Shown here piece by piece: positions 16,268 to 24,391 of a stretch of 51,684 bases of DNA. Position 1 is the first letter of the stretch, and every line of letters begins with the position of its first letter. The DNA comes from JAJRZX01 sp964472295 (GTDB taxonomy: Bacteria; Desulfobacterota; GWC2-55-46; JADFVP01). The notes under the pieces were generated by a model, which worked only from the letters and a program-made list of their open reading frames with translations, did no database searches and was not told the origin of the DNA. A program made the translations under genes and the position numbers. The stretch spans positions 1 through 51,684 of the forward strand of contig CAYYJQ010000014.1 of assembly GCA_964472295.1 (NCBI GenBank). The letters run 5' to 3'.

Positions 16268-17917
16268 GTGCAGACATCACTCTTTACTGGTATTAGCGGA
16301 CTTAACGCCAACCTCGCCGAACTCTCAGTAGTCGGCAACAATATCGCCAACGTGAATACCGTGGGGTTCAAGACCAGCAGGGCCATATTCTCCGACCTCC
16401 TCAGCCAGACCCTGAACGCTGGCGGCAACCCGAAGCAGATAGGCCTTGGCGTGGAGATGACGAGTGTTGAGCACCTCTTTAACCAGGGGGCCATGGAGAC
16501 CACGGGCAATGCCTTTGACATGGCCATAAGCGGCGCCGGCTTCTTTGTCCTCCAGAACCCCTCGCTCAGCAAACCATCTTACTCGCGCGCCGGCCAGTTT
16601 CACGTGGACAAGGACAACTATCTCGTGAACCCCGACAACCTTAGGCTTCAGGGCTTCATGGCCAATCCCTCGGGCATACTGGGCAACACCATGACGGATA
16701 TTCAACTCACCACCAACAATGTCTCCCCCAATCCCACCTCCAACATAGACCTCTCGGTGAACCTCGATTCCAACGCCCCTGTCACGGGCTATGTCTTCAC
16801 GGCAGGCACCAACGACACCATTACATTCGACGTTGGCGGGGCGCCTATAACGGCAAGTCTTGTTACTGACGGCGGCCTTGCCTCGGGCTCGGCCAATGAC
16901 GGAGGGGCCGTGGCCGCGGCCATAAAACTCGCCCTTGAGGCCACCAACGGCACTACAGACACATATACCGTCTCATATGACGGCAAGACAGGGGCCTTTA
17001 CAGTGAGCAACGACGCCGGAAACGGCACGACCCTCACACTTGACTGGAGCACGGGCACATCTGCCGCTCTCCTTGGCTTTAATGCCGTGAGCTCCGGCCC
17101 CATATCAGCAGGGGCCTCTGACATCAGCGACACCGCGGGCGGGGCCTTTACGCTCTCAAAGGCCGGCGAGACATCCAATTTCTCGGCCCCAGTCACCATA
17201 TACGATTCCCTTGGAAACTCCCACGTCATTACGACCTACTTCAGGAAAAAAGACATCGGGGCAACGGGCAATACCTGGGAATGGTTTTCCGTCACCGACG
17301 GGGCGGACACGACGAGCGGCGTATCCGAGATACAGGCCCAGGGCACGGTGGTCTTTGACACCACAGGCGCCCTTTTTTCTGAATCCGCCGTTACATACCC
17401 AACAGGCGGTTTTGACTTCGCCGGGGGAGTGAAGCAGAACCAGATAATCGCCTTTGACTTCGGAACGGGTATTACCGCCGGAGGCACGGGCACCGACGGT
17501 ACGACGCAGTACGGCGTGGGCTCCTCGCTCCTCAGCCTAAAGCAGGACGGCTTTGCCCCTGGAACGCTCCAGAGGCTCGACGTGGGTCCAGACGGCATGA
17601 TTACGGGCGTATTCTCAAATGGCACGAACAGGACCATAGCGAGGCTGATGCTCGCGGATTTTCCAAATATCACGGGCCTTACATCTGACGGGAGCGGCCT
17701 CTTCTCGGAGACATCGGCCTCGGGCCAGAGGCTCCTTAATGCCCCGGGGAGCGGCGGCGTGGGGGTCCTCAGGGCTTCCACGCTTGAACTCTCCACAGTG
17801 GACATAGCAGAGGAGTTCGTAAAGATGATTACAGCGCAGAGGGGTTTTCAGGCAAATTCCCGCATCATTACCACCACGGACGCGCTTCTTGCCGAACTCG
17901 TCAACCTGAAGCGTTAG
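16268..17917 (+). CDS. flgE: Flagellar hook protein FlgE
   Basis: 549 residues from GTG 16268 (aaaggagg about 7 nt upstream). The N-terminal rod/hook motif is present (GISGLNANLAELSVVGNNIAN, then VNTVGFKTSR). A Gly/Thr/Asp-rich central region of beta domains follows. The C-terminal helix VDIAEEFVKMITAQRGFQANS is shared by all axial proteins. It polymerises into the hook. At 549 residues it is longer than the enteric form, by surface-domain expansion in the middle. Last gene of the fliK operon. Confidence 0.95.
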   Translation: MQTSLFTGISGLNANLAELSVVGNNIANVNTVGFKTSRAIFSDLLSQTLNAGGNPKQIGLGVEMTSVEHLFNQGAMETTGNAFDMAISGAGFFVLQNPSLSKPSYSRAGQFHVDKDNYLVNPDNLRLQGFMANPSGILGNTMTDIQLTTNNVSPNPTSNIDLSVNLDSNAPVTGYVFTAGTNDTITFDVGGAPITASLVTDGGLASGSANDGGAVAAAIKLALEATNGTTDTYTVSYDGKTGAFTVSNDAGNGTTLTLDWSTGTSAALLGFNAVSSGPISAGASDISDTAGGAFTLSKAGETSNFSAPVTIYDSLGNSHVITTYFRKKDIGATGNTWEWFSVTDGADTTSGVSEIQAQGTVVFDTTGALFSESAVTYPTGGFDFAGGVKQNQIIAFDFGTGITAGGTGTDGTTQYGVGSSLLSLKQDGFAPGTLQRLDVGPDGMITGVFSNGTNRTIARLMLADFPNITGLTSDGSGLFSETSASGQRLLNAPGSGGVGVLRASTLELSTVDIAEEFVKMITAQRGFQANSRIITTTDALLAELVNLKR

Positions 17918-17987
17918 GCGCGCGCGAGGGGGCGGGGGCTGAGTGGGGGTGAATTCTCGATTTATCCAACCCTCGTAGTAATTAATT

Positions 17988-18022
17988 GGGGGGGCGGCTT
18001 TAGCCAGCCCCTCCTTTTTTTT
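17988..18022 (+). terminator. Rho-independent terminator after flgE
   Basis: A GC-rich stem pairs GGGGGGGC-GGCT with AGCC-a-GCCCCTCC (one bulged A, one G-T pair, loop about 2 nt) and is followed directly by T8 and TTGCC. It separates the hook operon from the sigma-54 promoter of fliL. Confidence 0.85.
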
Positions 18023-18089
18023 GCCATATCTGCCGCTTCTCAACAATCACTGAAACCAAAAATAATGGTCCTTCATTCTCCCGGAATAG

Positions 18090-18105
18090 TGGCACGGACC
18101 TTGCA
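18090..18105 (+). promoter_or_regulatory. Sigma-54 promoter of the fliL operon
   Basis: TGGCACGGACCTTGCA is a perfect match to the RpoN -24/-12 consensus. The predicted start near 18116 is about 32 nt before the fliL ATG at 18148. Confidence 0.88.
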
Positions 18106-18147
18106 CTTACCTCACTGCGGTTCGCAGAAAACATGCAGGAGGCTCAT

Positions 18148-18720
18148 ATGGCTGATGAGGAAGAAGAGAGCAGGGAAGAGGGCGGCGCGCCCGGGAAAAA
18201 AAAGGGCAAACTCATCATGATAATCATCCCCCTTGTGGTGGTCCTCCTTGGCGGCGGAGGTTTCTTTGCCTATAAGACCTTTCTATCACCCGCCAGCGCC
18301 GGCGAAGAGGATGAGGCCGCTTCAAAGGGTGAGCACCACAAGGTCAAGAAACACTCCGGCCACAATAAACACGCCAAGGAGGGCGGGCAAGACGACGACG
18401 GCGAGGGCGGCGGGGAAGGTCCCGCTTTTTTCAGCCTTACGCCATTCGTGGTGAATCTTCAGGACAATATCGGGACACGCTACCTCAAACTAACACTCAA
18501 GTTTGAACTCGAATACCCCGAGGCAGAGTCCCTGATTAAAGGGCAACTCCCAAAGATAAGGGACGCCCTCATCATACTCCTCAGTTCAAAGAACTACGCC
18601 GAGATTGGTTCGGTGGAGGGCAAGTACAGGCTTCGTGACGAGATAGTCAAGAGGGTGAACCGCTTTCTTGAGGACGAGCCAGTGCGGGGTGTTTACTTCA
18701 CCGATTTTGTCATCCAGTAG
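18148..18720 (+). CDS. fliL: Flagellar basal body-associated protein FliL
   Basis: 190 residues from ATG 18148 (caggagg 7 nt upstream; ATG 18133 is the weaker alternative). It has an acidic cytoplasmic tail and one membrane segment at about residues 22-43. A Lys/His/Asp/Gly-rich periplasmic linker follows (residues about 55-92, e.g. HKVKKHSGHNKHAK). The stomatin-like FliL domain begins FFSLTPFVVNLQD and ends with RFLEDEPVRGVYFTDFVIQ. FliL surrounds the stator and promotes its engagement. It is the first gene behind a consensus sigma-54 promoter. Confidence 0.93.
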   Translation: MADEEEESREEGGAPGKKKGKLIMIIIPLVVVLLGGGGFFAYKTFLSPASAGEEDEAASKGEHHKVKKHSGHNKHAKEGGQDDDGEGGGEGPAFFSLTPFVVNLQDNIGTRYLKLTLKFELEYPEAESLIKGQLPKIRDALIILLSSKNYAEIGSVEGKYRLRDEIVKRVNRFLEDEPVRGVYFTDFVIQ

Positions 18721-18975
18721 GGGGCCGGCAAGGGGCAACGGGGCTAAGGGTGCAACGGGGCTAAGGGTGCAANNNNNNNNNNNNNNNNNNNNNNNNNNNN
18801 NNNNNNNNNNNNNNNNNNNNNNNNNNNNNNNNNNNNNNNNNNNNNNNNNNNNNNNNNNNNNNNNNNNNNNNNGCAACGGGGCTAAGGGTGCAACGGGGCT
18901 AAGGGTGCAATGGGGCTAAGGGTGCAACGGGTGGCATGGGGGGCTAAGGGGGCAGGGGTAAGTAACACGGGGCAG
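18721..18975. repeat. 16-bp G-rich tandem repeat between fliL and fliM
   Basis: Unit ggggctaagggtgcaac occurs two to three times on each side of a 100-N gap (18773-18872), then degenerates into G-rich DNA to about 18975. The true copy number is unresolved. The interval 18721-19051 has no gene; 18976-19051 is ordinary leader sequence. Confidence 0.85.
18773..18872. other. Assembly gap (100 N)
   Basis: Exactly 100 N inside the 16-bp repeat, with the same repeat unit on both sides. Its length is a placeholder. Confidence 0.95.
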
Positions 18976-19051
18976 AGGGGCGCGGATAGCCTTGGGACCT
19001 ATATTGAAAATCTTTTCGTAATATTCTGAGCCGTTATCAGTAGGGGAACAG

Positions 19052-20062
19052 GTGCAGGAACAGATACTCGATCAGAACGAGGTGGACGCCCTTCTTCAGG
19101 GGCTCTCAGGCGGGCTTATAGATTCCGGCGGAGATGAACCCGAGAAGAGGGAGGGCGTGGTGCCCTATGATTTTTCCCGGCAGGAGAGGTCAGTGCGGGG
19201 CAGGATGCCTGGCCTTGAGATGGTGAACGAGAAGTTCTGCAACAGGGTTCGTACGCCCCTTGGCGGTATCATGCGAAAGAGCGTCGAGATAGTGGCGACA
19301 AGCACTGAGAGCACAAAGTACGAGGAGTTCGTGAGAAACCTCACACTCCCCTCGAGCATCAACGTCTTTACCATGCACCCGCTCAAGGGGCACGGGCTCC
19401 TTGTCCTTGACCCGGGTCTTGTCTATGACATTGTTGATAACTACTTTGGCGGCACAGGGAGGTTTTACACACGCATAGAGGGCCGCGAGTTTACCGCCGT
19501 GGAGCAGTCGGTAATAAGAAAGATTGTGGACGTAATCCTCATGACCTTCTCAGAGGCATGGCAGACCCTCTCTTCCGTTGAGTTTGTATTCGAGAAGTCC
19601 GAGATGAATCCCCACTTTGTGAATGTAATAGAGGGCGTGGAGGTAATGCTCGTATCCACCTTTGAGATGGAAATAGAGTCAGTCTCGTCAGGTGAAAAGA
19701 AGAACAGGTTTTTCTTCTGCCTGCCCTACCTGAGCGTTGAGTCCATCAAGGAAAAACTCTATGGAAGGCTCGGCGGCGCGACGGTTGAGATTGACGAGAA
19801 CTGGAGCGCGAGGCTCATGCACCACATCGAGCACGTGCCCCTTCATGTTGCAAGCGAGATAGGCGGGGCCACCATAAGACTATCGGAACTCCTGAACCTC
19901 AAGACCGGAGATGTCATTATCCTTGACAGGAAGATAGGCGAGCCCCTTGAGTTCAGCATAGAGGGGAGTCCAAGGTTCAGGGGCAGGCCCGGTGTATCAA
20001 GCAGCAACTATGCCCTGGAGATTCAATCAGTCATAAACAGGGGAGAGCGATATGGCGGATGA
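19052..20062 (+). CDS. fliM: Flagellar motor switch protein FliM
   Basis: 336 residues from GTG 19052 (taggggaacag upstream). The N-terminal CheY-P-binding segment appears as ILDQNEVDALLQGL. The CheC-like middle domain follows (residues about 45-230, including FTAVEQSVIRKIVDVI), then a C-terminal FliN-like SpoA domain (VASEIGGATIRLSELLNLKTGDVI). It is the middle layer of the C ring, receives CheY-P and sets rotation direction. It overlaps fliN by 11 bp. Confidence 0.96.
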   Translation: MQEQILDQNEVDALLQGLSGGLIDSGGDEPEKREGVVPYDFSRQERSVRGRMPGLEMVNEKFCNRVRTPLGGIMRKSVEIVATSTESTKYEEFVRNLTLPSSINVFTMHPLKGHGLLVLDPGLVYDIVDNYFGGTGRFYTRIEGREFTAVEQSVIRKIVDVILMTFSEAWQTLSSVEFVFEKSEMNPHFVNVIEGVEVMLVSTFEMEIESVSSGEKKNRFFFCLPYLSVESIKEKLYGRLGGATVEIDENWSARLMHHIEHVPLHVASEIGGATIRLSELLNLKTGDVIILDRKIGEPLEFSIEGSPRFRGRPGVSSSNYALEIQSVINRGERYGG

Positions 20063-20807
20063 CGTGGAAAAGGACGGTCTGGAAGAAAAAGATAGGGTTG
20101 AAGGTGGAGCCGCAGGCGGGAAGGCCGGGGAAGGGTCTGCTGAAGAAGACGCAAAACCAGTTGGCAAGGCCGAAGGGGCCGGAGGGGGTGACGGGGGAGG
20201 GGATTCAGAGGTAGCGGAAGAGACAAAGAATGCGGAAGACGAAACTTCCCCCGCCCCTGATGCCGCAAATGGTTCCGCAAATGATGCCGCCCCTGAAGGA
20301 GGCGCTGAAGAGAGCGCTGAAGAAGACTCCGTGGTTGACGATGACGTATGGGCCGCGGCCCTCAAGGAGGCCGGGGCCGCCGGCACGGACGGCGAAGTGG
20401 CAGAAGGGACGGAAGGGGCCGGAGGCGAAGGAGGGGAAGCAGTCGGCGAAGCCGCTGGAGGCGGAGAGAACGCCGGCGCCGCTGTCCAGAGAGTGGACGC
20501 CCGTCCGGCGGACTTTGCCGAACTCAACGGCAACGCATCGGGGGCCATCGCCAATATGGACATGATACTCGATATACCCGTTACCCTTGCCGTGGAACTT
20601 GGAAGGGCTGAGATGATTATCAAGGACATACTGCAACTCGGGCAGGGCTCGGTGGTGGAACTCGAAAAAATAGCGGGCGAGCCCATGGAGATACTCGTTA
20701 ACGGGAGGCTTGTGGCGCGAGGCGAGGTGGTAATGGTGGAAGAGAAATTCGGTGTGAGACTTACGGACATCATCAGCCCCACGGAGAGGGTAAAGAGGCT
20801 CGGCTGA
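20052..20807 (+). CDS. fliN: Flagellar motor switch protein FliN with long acidic N-terminal extension
   Basis: 251 residues. Only the last about 85 form the SpoA/FliN domain (MDMILDIPVTLAVELGRAEM, LELGQGSVVELEKIAGEP-type core, LVNGRLVARGEVVMVEEKFGVRLTDII). The first about 165 are low-complexity Glu, Gly and Ala with Asp, and almost certainly disordered. Typical FliN proteins have 80-140 residues; many deltaproteobacterial types carry some acidic extension, but this one is large. FliN forms the base of the C ring and docks FliH. The start overlaps fliM by 11 bp and has gggagagcgat upstream; fliO starts on the stop codon. Confidence 0.92.
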   Translation: MADDVEKDGLEEKDRVEGGAAGGKAGEGSAEEDAKPVGKAEGAGGGDGGGDSEVAEETKNAEDETSPAPDAANGSANDAAPEGGAEESAEEDSVVDDDVWAAALKEAGAAGTDGEVAEGTEGAGGEGGEAVGEAAGGGENAGAAVQRVDARPADFAELNGNASGAIANMDMILDIPVTLAVELGRAEMIIKDILQLGQGSVVELEKIAGEPMEILVNGRLVARGEVVMVEEKFGVRLTDIISPTERVKRLG

Positions 20808-21175
20808 TGGGGGACTATACCTACATGCTCCTTAGGACGCTCCTTGCCCTCGGTATTGTCCTGGCCCTTATCATCGGTGCCGTCTACGCCATGAGGCTTC
20901 TATCCGGTAGGGTGGGGAAAGGTTCTGGCGGCGCCCCCATAAGGGTCCTTGCGAGGTCCTTTATCGGGCAAAAGAGCAGTATCGCCATAGTGGAGGTCAC
21001 AGGAGAGGTCCTTGTGCTCGGCATATCAGTAAACGCCGTGAACCTCCTTGCCCGCATCGAGGATAAGGATGTCATATCAGGGCTTATGGCCCATGGCGCG
21101 GGCAGGGGCAACAAGGGCAACCTGAACGGGGCCCTCGCAAGTATCCTTGGCGCACTCGGAAAGATGAAAAAATAA
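20807..21175 (+). CDS. fliO: Flagellar export protein FliO
   Basis: 122 residues with one membrane helix near residues 8-29 (LLRTLLALGIVLALIIGAVYAMRLL). A small cytoplasmic domain follows, with the FliO pattern (IRVLARSFIGQKSSIAIVEVTGEVLVLGIS). FliO assists assembly of the FliP ring. Its ATG overlaps the fliN stop (TGATG). Confidence 0.88.
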   Translation: MGDYTYMLLRTLLALGIVLALIIGAVYAMRLLSGRVGKGSGGAPIRVLARSFIGQKSSIAIVEVTGEVLVLGISVNAVNLLARIEDKDVISGLMAHGAGRGNKGNLNGALASILGALGKMKK

Positions 21176-21188
21176 GGGGCAAAAAGTG

Positions 21189-22016
21189 ATGGCAGATGAG
21201 AAGACAATAACAGCGAGGGCAAGGCGCTCAGGGATGGGGCGCCTCAGGCGGGGACGCGTTATCTCCGCGTCAACGCTCCTTGTCGTGGTCCTTGTCATTG
21301 TCCTTCTCGGGGTCCCCGCCGTTGCCGCGGCCTCGCCCGTGCACCTCCCATCAATGAGCCTCACCATAAACGGAGAGACCGGGCCCGGCGGCATGAGCGC
21401 CGCGCTCCGCATAATAATACTCCTTACGGCAATTACATTCGCCCCTGCGGTCCTCATCACCATGACCTCCTTTACAAGGCTCGTCATAGTCCTCTCACTC
21501 CTCAGGCAGGCCCTCGGCGTCCAGCAGGTCCCGCCAAATCAGGTCCTCATCGGCATAGCCCTCTTTCTTACCATTTTTGTCATGCGCCCCACATTCATGG
21601 AGATAAACAAAGCCGCCATAGTGCCCTATAACGAGGGAGAGATTACAGAGGCAGGCGCGCTATCAAGGGCAACAGGGCCGCTTCGGGCCTTCATGCTCCG
21701 AAACATCAGGGGCAGGGACCTGAATCTCTTCATGCGCATCTCCGGGACAGAGGCGGATACGAGGAAAGAGGCCGTGCCGCTCTTTGCCGTGATACCTGCC
21801 TTTATAACGAGCGAACTCAAGACCGCCTTTCAGATAGGCTTTCTCATATACCTGCCCTTTCTCGTCATAGACATGGTGGTGGCGGGCATACTCATGAGCA
21901 TGGGCATGATGATGCTCCCTCCGGTGATGATATCCCTTCCCTTCAAACTCATACTCTTTGTCCTCGTCGACGGCTGGTACCTCCTTGTGGGGTCCCTTGT
22001 CAAGAGTTTTTCCTGA
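21189..22016 (+). CDS. fliP: Flagellar export gate protein FliP
   Basis: 275 residues from ATG 21189 (GTG 21186 is adjacent). It has a basic N terminus, then a signal-peptide-like segment (STLLVVVLVIVLLGVPAVAAA). The FliP core includes SFTRLVIVLSLLRQALGVQQVPPNQVLIGIALFLT and the C-terminal hairpin ILMSMGMMMLPPVMISLPFKL. It forms the pentameric core of the export gate with FliQ and FliR. Confidence 0.95.
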   Translation: MADEKTITARARRSGMGRLRRGRVISASTLLVVVLVIVLLGVPAVAAASPVHLPSMSLTINGETGPGGMSAALRIIILLTAITFAPAVLITMTSFTRLVIVLSLLRQALGVQQVPPNQVLIGIALFLTIFVMRPTFMEINKAAIVPYNEGEITEAGALSRATGPLRAFMLRNIRGRDLNLFMRISGTEADTRKEAVPLFAVIPAFITSELKTAFQIGFLIYLPFLVIDMVVAGILMSMGMMMLPPVMISLPFKLILFVLVDGWYLLVGSLVKSFS

Positions 22017-22033
22017 TAGACGCGCGTATCGTC

Positions 22034-22067
22034 AGGAGGCGGCGTGATAAAGGAGGCGGCGTGATAA
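22034..22067 (+). repeat. 17-bp tandem duplication of the fliQ RBS and start codon
   Basis: AGGAGGCGGCGTGATAA occurs twice head to tail (22034-22050, 22051-22067). The second copy provides the fliQ ribosome site and GTG start. The first GTG (22044) opens a 6-codon frame that stops at a TGA overlapping the fliQ GTG, which could make a tiny coupled leader peptide. Confidence 0.8.
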
Positions 22068-22333
22068 CAACTGAATTTATCTCCACCATGGGCATGGAGG
22101 CCATAAAGACCGTCATACTCCTGAGCGCGCCGGTCTTTGTCGCGGGCATGGTTGTTGGCCTTGCCGTAAGCGTCTTTCAGGCCCTTACGCAGATTCAGGA
22201 GATGACCCTTACATTTGTACCGAAGATAATAGCCGTATTTCTGGCCCTCCTCTTTTTCATGCCATGGATGATGAGGCTCATGCTGGACTATACGGGCGGG
22301 CTCCTTACGAACATACCAGCCTATATAAGGTAA
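22061..22333 (+). CDS. fliQ: Flagellar export gate protein FliQ
   Basis: 90 residues, the family's normal length. It has two membrane helices and the conserved pattern SVFQALTQIQEMTLTFVPKI between them. GTG 22061 is the only suitable start and has aggaggcg directly upstream. Four FliQ copies pack around the FliP/FliR core. fliR starts 8 bp after the stop. Confidence 0.95.
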   Translation: MITTEFISTMGMEAIKTVILLSAPVFVAGMVVGLAVSVFQALTQIQEMTLTFVPKIIAVFLALLFFMPWMMRLMLDYTGGLLTNIPAYIR

Positions 22334-22340
22334 GAGGTTA

Positions 22341-23111
22341 ATGGACTTTATCGATATTCTCCTAAAGAGCGCGCCTGCCTTTATATTCGTCCTTGTGAGG
22401 ACCGCGTCCATACTCCTTTTATTCCCCTTCTACAGGTTCGTCTTCATACCCATGCGCGTGAAGATAGCCCTCCTTGGGCTAATCGCCATACTGCTTACGC
22501 CCATGGTGGGGGCCGTCCCCCTGCCAACGGGCCTGGTTCCCCTTGCGCTGGGGCTCATGAGAGAGTTTCTCATAGGCTTCACCATAGGGCTTACGACAAA
22601 CTTCATCTTCGCGGGAGTTGAGTTCGCCGGGCATATCATGGGTTACCAGATGGGCCTTGCCATGGCCAATGTATACGACCCCCTGAACGCGGCTCAGGTC
22701 TCCATACTCGGAAGGCTCACGGGACTTGTCGCCATGCTCGTCTTTCTCTCGGCAAACGGACACCTTCTTATAATCATGACCATAAAGAAGAGTTTCGACC
22801 TCATCCCCCCCTATGGATTTCACCTATCAGAGGGGCTTGCCGAGGGAGTACTCGGAGTATCGAAGGAGATATTCACGCTTGGGCTAAGGTTATCGGCCCC
22901 TGTAATGGCCGTGGTCTTCTTCCTTAACCTTACTCTCGGCATACTCTCCAAGGCCGTGCCTCAACTTAACATGTTTGTCGTGGGTTTCGCCGTCATCATA
23001 GCCGCTGGTTTTGTGGTCATGTTCTTGACGCTCCCGTCCATGGAAGGGGCCATTGGGAGGGCCCTTGAGGAGATGTGGCAGGGAGTTTACGGACTCTTAA
23101 GGGTGATGTGA
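22341..23111 (+). CDS. fliR: Flagellar export gate protein FliR
   Basis: 256 residues with about six hydrophobic segments. FliR hallmarks are EFLIGFTIGLTTNFIFAGVEFAGHIMGYQMGLAMANVYDP (residues about 72-110, read as two adjoining blocks). ATG 22341 has aagaggt upstream. It is a single-copy component of the FliPQR gate; flhB follows one base after the stop, and FliR and FlhB interact directly in known systems. Confidence 0.95.
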   Translation: MDFIDILLKSAPAFIFVLVRTASILLLFPFYRFVFIPMRVKIALLGLIAILLTPMVGAVPLPTGLVPLALGLMREFLIGFTIGLTTNFIFAGVEFAGHIMGYQMGLAMANVYDPLNAAQVSILGRLTGLVAMLVFLSANGHLLIIMTIKKSFDLIPPYGFHLSEGLAEGVLGVSKEIFTLGLRLSAPVMAVVFFLNLTLGILSKAVPQLNMFVVGFAVIIAAGFVVMFLTLPSMEGAIGRALEEMWQGVYGLLRVM

Positions 23112-23112
23112 C

Positions 23113-24180
23113 ATGGCCGAGAACGACGAAGAGCGAACCGAACAACCTACCTCGCGAAGACGCGAGGAGGCGAAGAAAGACGGAAATGTCGTTACCAGCA
23201 AGGAGGCGGGCACATTCGCCGTCATGCTCGGCGGCTTCGTTATGCTCAGTTTCTCGGGATTTTACATCACAAGAGAACTCGCAAGGTTTATGAGCGAGGC
23301 GATGCGGATGCCTCTTGTCGCGGAAAAGGGCTTTAATATGAGTGAGTTAAGCGTAAAATTTTATAACGCTTATAAGGTCATGGCATGGACCTTTCTCCCT
23401 GTCCTCGTGCTTCCTGTCTTTGTAATTGCCGTGAACCTCCTTGTCCACGGCCCATCCTTTTCCACAAAATCCCTTACGCCTGATTTTGGAAAACTCAATC
23501 CCCTAAAGGGCGTGAAGAAGATTTTTTCCATGGATTCCGTCTCTGAACTCGTTAAATCCATTCTAAAGATAGGGGTCCTTGCCTTTGTCGCCGTCTCCGC
23601 CGTGCGGGCAAAGTGGCCAGAGATAGCCGGTTTCGCGGGCCTTGGCGTCGCGGGCCTTGGGCTTCAATCGGCGCGTATCGCGCTCTCGGTAATGGCAAAG
23701 ACCCTATGGGTCTTCGCCATCCTCGCTGTTGGAGATTATCTATATCAGAAGTGGCGTCTTGAGAAGAGCCTGCGCATGAGCAAGCAGGAGATAAAAGAAG
23801 AGACAAAGTCCACGGAGGGCGACCCCCTTGTAAAGTCGCGCATAAGGAGCGTCCAGCGCGAGATGGCAAGGAGGCGCATGATGGACGACGTGCCCACTGC
23901 GGACGTGGTTGTCACCAACCCCACGCACCTTGCAGTGGCGCTTAAGTACGAGAGGGAAAAGGCCGCGGCTCCCATCGTGGTGGCAAAGGGCAGGGACCTT
24001 GTGGCAGAGCGAATAAAGGAGATAGCCAGAGAGCATGGCGTGCCCCTTGTGGAGGATAAACCCCTTGCGCGAAGCCTTTATCACGCCGTCGAGATAGGAG
24101 AGGAGATACCCGTGGACCTCTACAAGGCGGTAGCCGGCGTGCTCGCCTATGTCTACAGGCTCAGGAACAGGGGGGCCTGA
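23113..24180 (+). CDS. flhB: Export switch protein FlhB
   Basis: 355 residues. The N-terminal cytoplasmic segment (ERTEQPTSRRREEAKKDGNV) is typical, followed by four membrane helices. The C-terminal cytoplasmic domain has the autocleavage motif NPTH at 269-272 in VVTNPTHLAVALKYE. Cleavage at Asn-Pro and contact with FliK switch substrate specificity. ATG 23113 follows the fliR stop directly with ggtgatgtgac upstream. Confidence 0.96.
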   Translation: MAENDEERTEQPTSRRREEAKKDGNVVTSKEAGTFAVMLGGFVMLSFSGFYITRELARFMSEAMRMPLVAEKGFNMSELSVKFYNAYKVMAWTFLPVLVLPVFVIAVNLLVHGPSFSTKSLTPDFGKLNPLKGVKKIFSMDSVSELVKSILKIGVLAFVAVSAVRAKWPEIAGFAGLGVAGLGLQSARIALSVMAKTLWVFAILAVGDYLYQKWRLEKSLRMSKQEIKEETKSTEGDPLVKSRIRSVQREMARRRMMDDVPTADVVVTNPTHLAVALKYEREKAAAPIVVAKGRDLVAERIKEIAREHGVPLVEDKPLARSLYHAVEIGEEIPVDLYKAVAGVLAYVYRLRNRGA

Positions 24181-24242
24181 TTTGTCTGCTCCGTCCGCTT
24201 CTTCACCTTTGAGACATTTTTTTGGCAGGCAGTGCCATCTTT

Positions 24243-24280
24243 TTGTTGGGTTTCGCTTACGCTCTACCCAACCCATCTTT
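24243..24280. repeat. Dispersed WVERxxTH-type intergenic element, copy 1
   Basis: On the minus strand it reads gatgggttgggtagagcg followed by taagcgaaacccaac. Relatives occur at 27614-27651 and 37881-37910. In one frame it spells GWVERKRNP, a string often seen as spurious small ORFs in many bacteria (recalled, not searched). Confidence 0.6.
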
Positions 24281-24299
24281 GAAATATTTTTTCGTGGGC

Positions 24300-24356
24300 T
24301 GATTGGTTTTCTTTGTCTTACTTTCTTTTTTCTAAAAGAAAGTAAGGAAGTCTTTT
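24300..24356 (+). repeat. Dispersed hairpin element (copy 3) before flhA
   Basis: gattggttttctttgt, then CTTACTTTCTTTT TTCT AAAAGAAAGTAAG (13 bp, 24317-24346), then a T-rich stretch. Compared with copy 2 the outer stem bases differ on both arms (TCC/GGA against CTT/AAG), so pairing is kept. The 211-bp flhB-flhA spacer has no gene. Confidence 0.75.
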
Positions 24357-24391
24357 TTTCTTCATTTTTTTGTCTTTTTTCGGGGGTTTAG

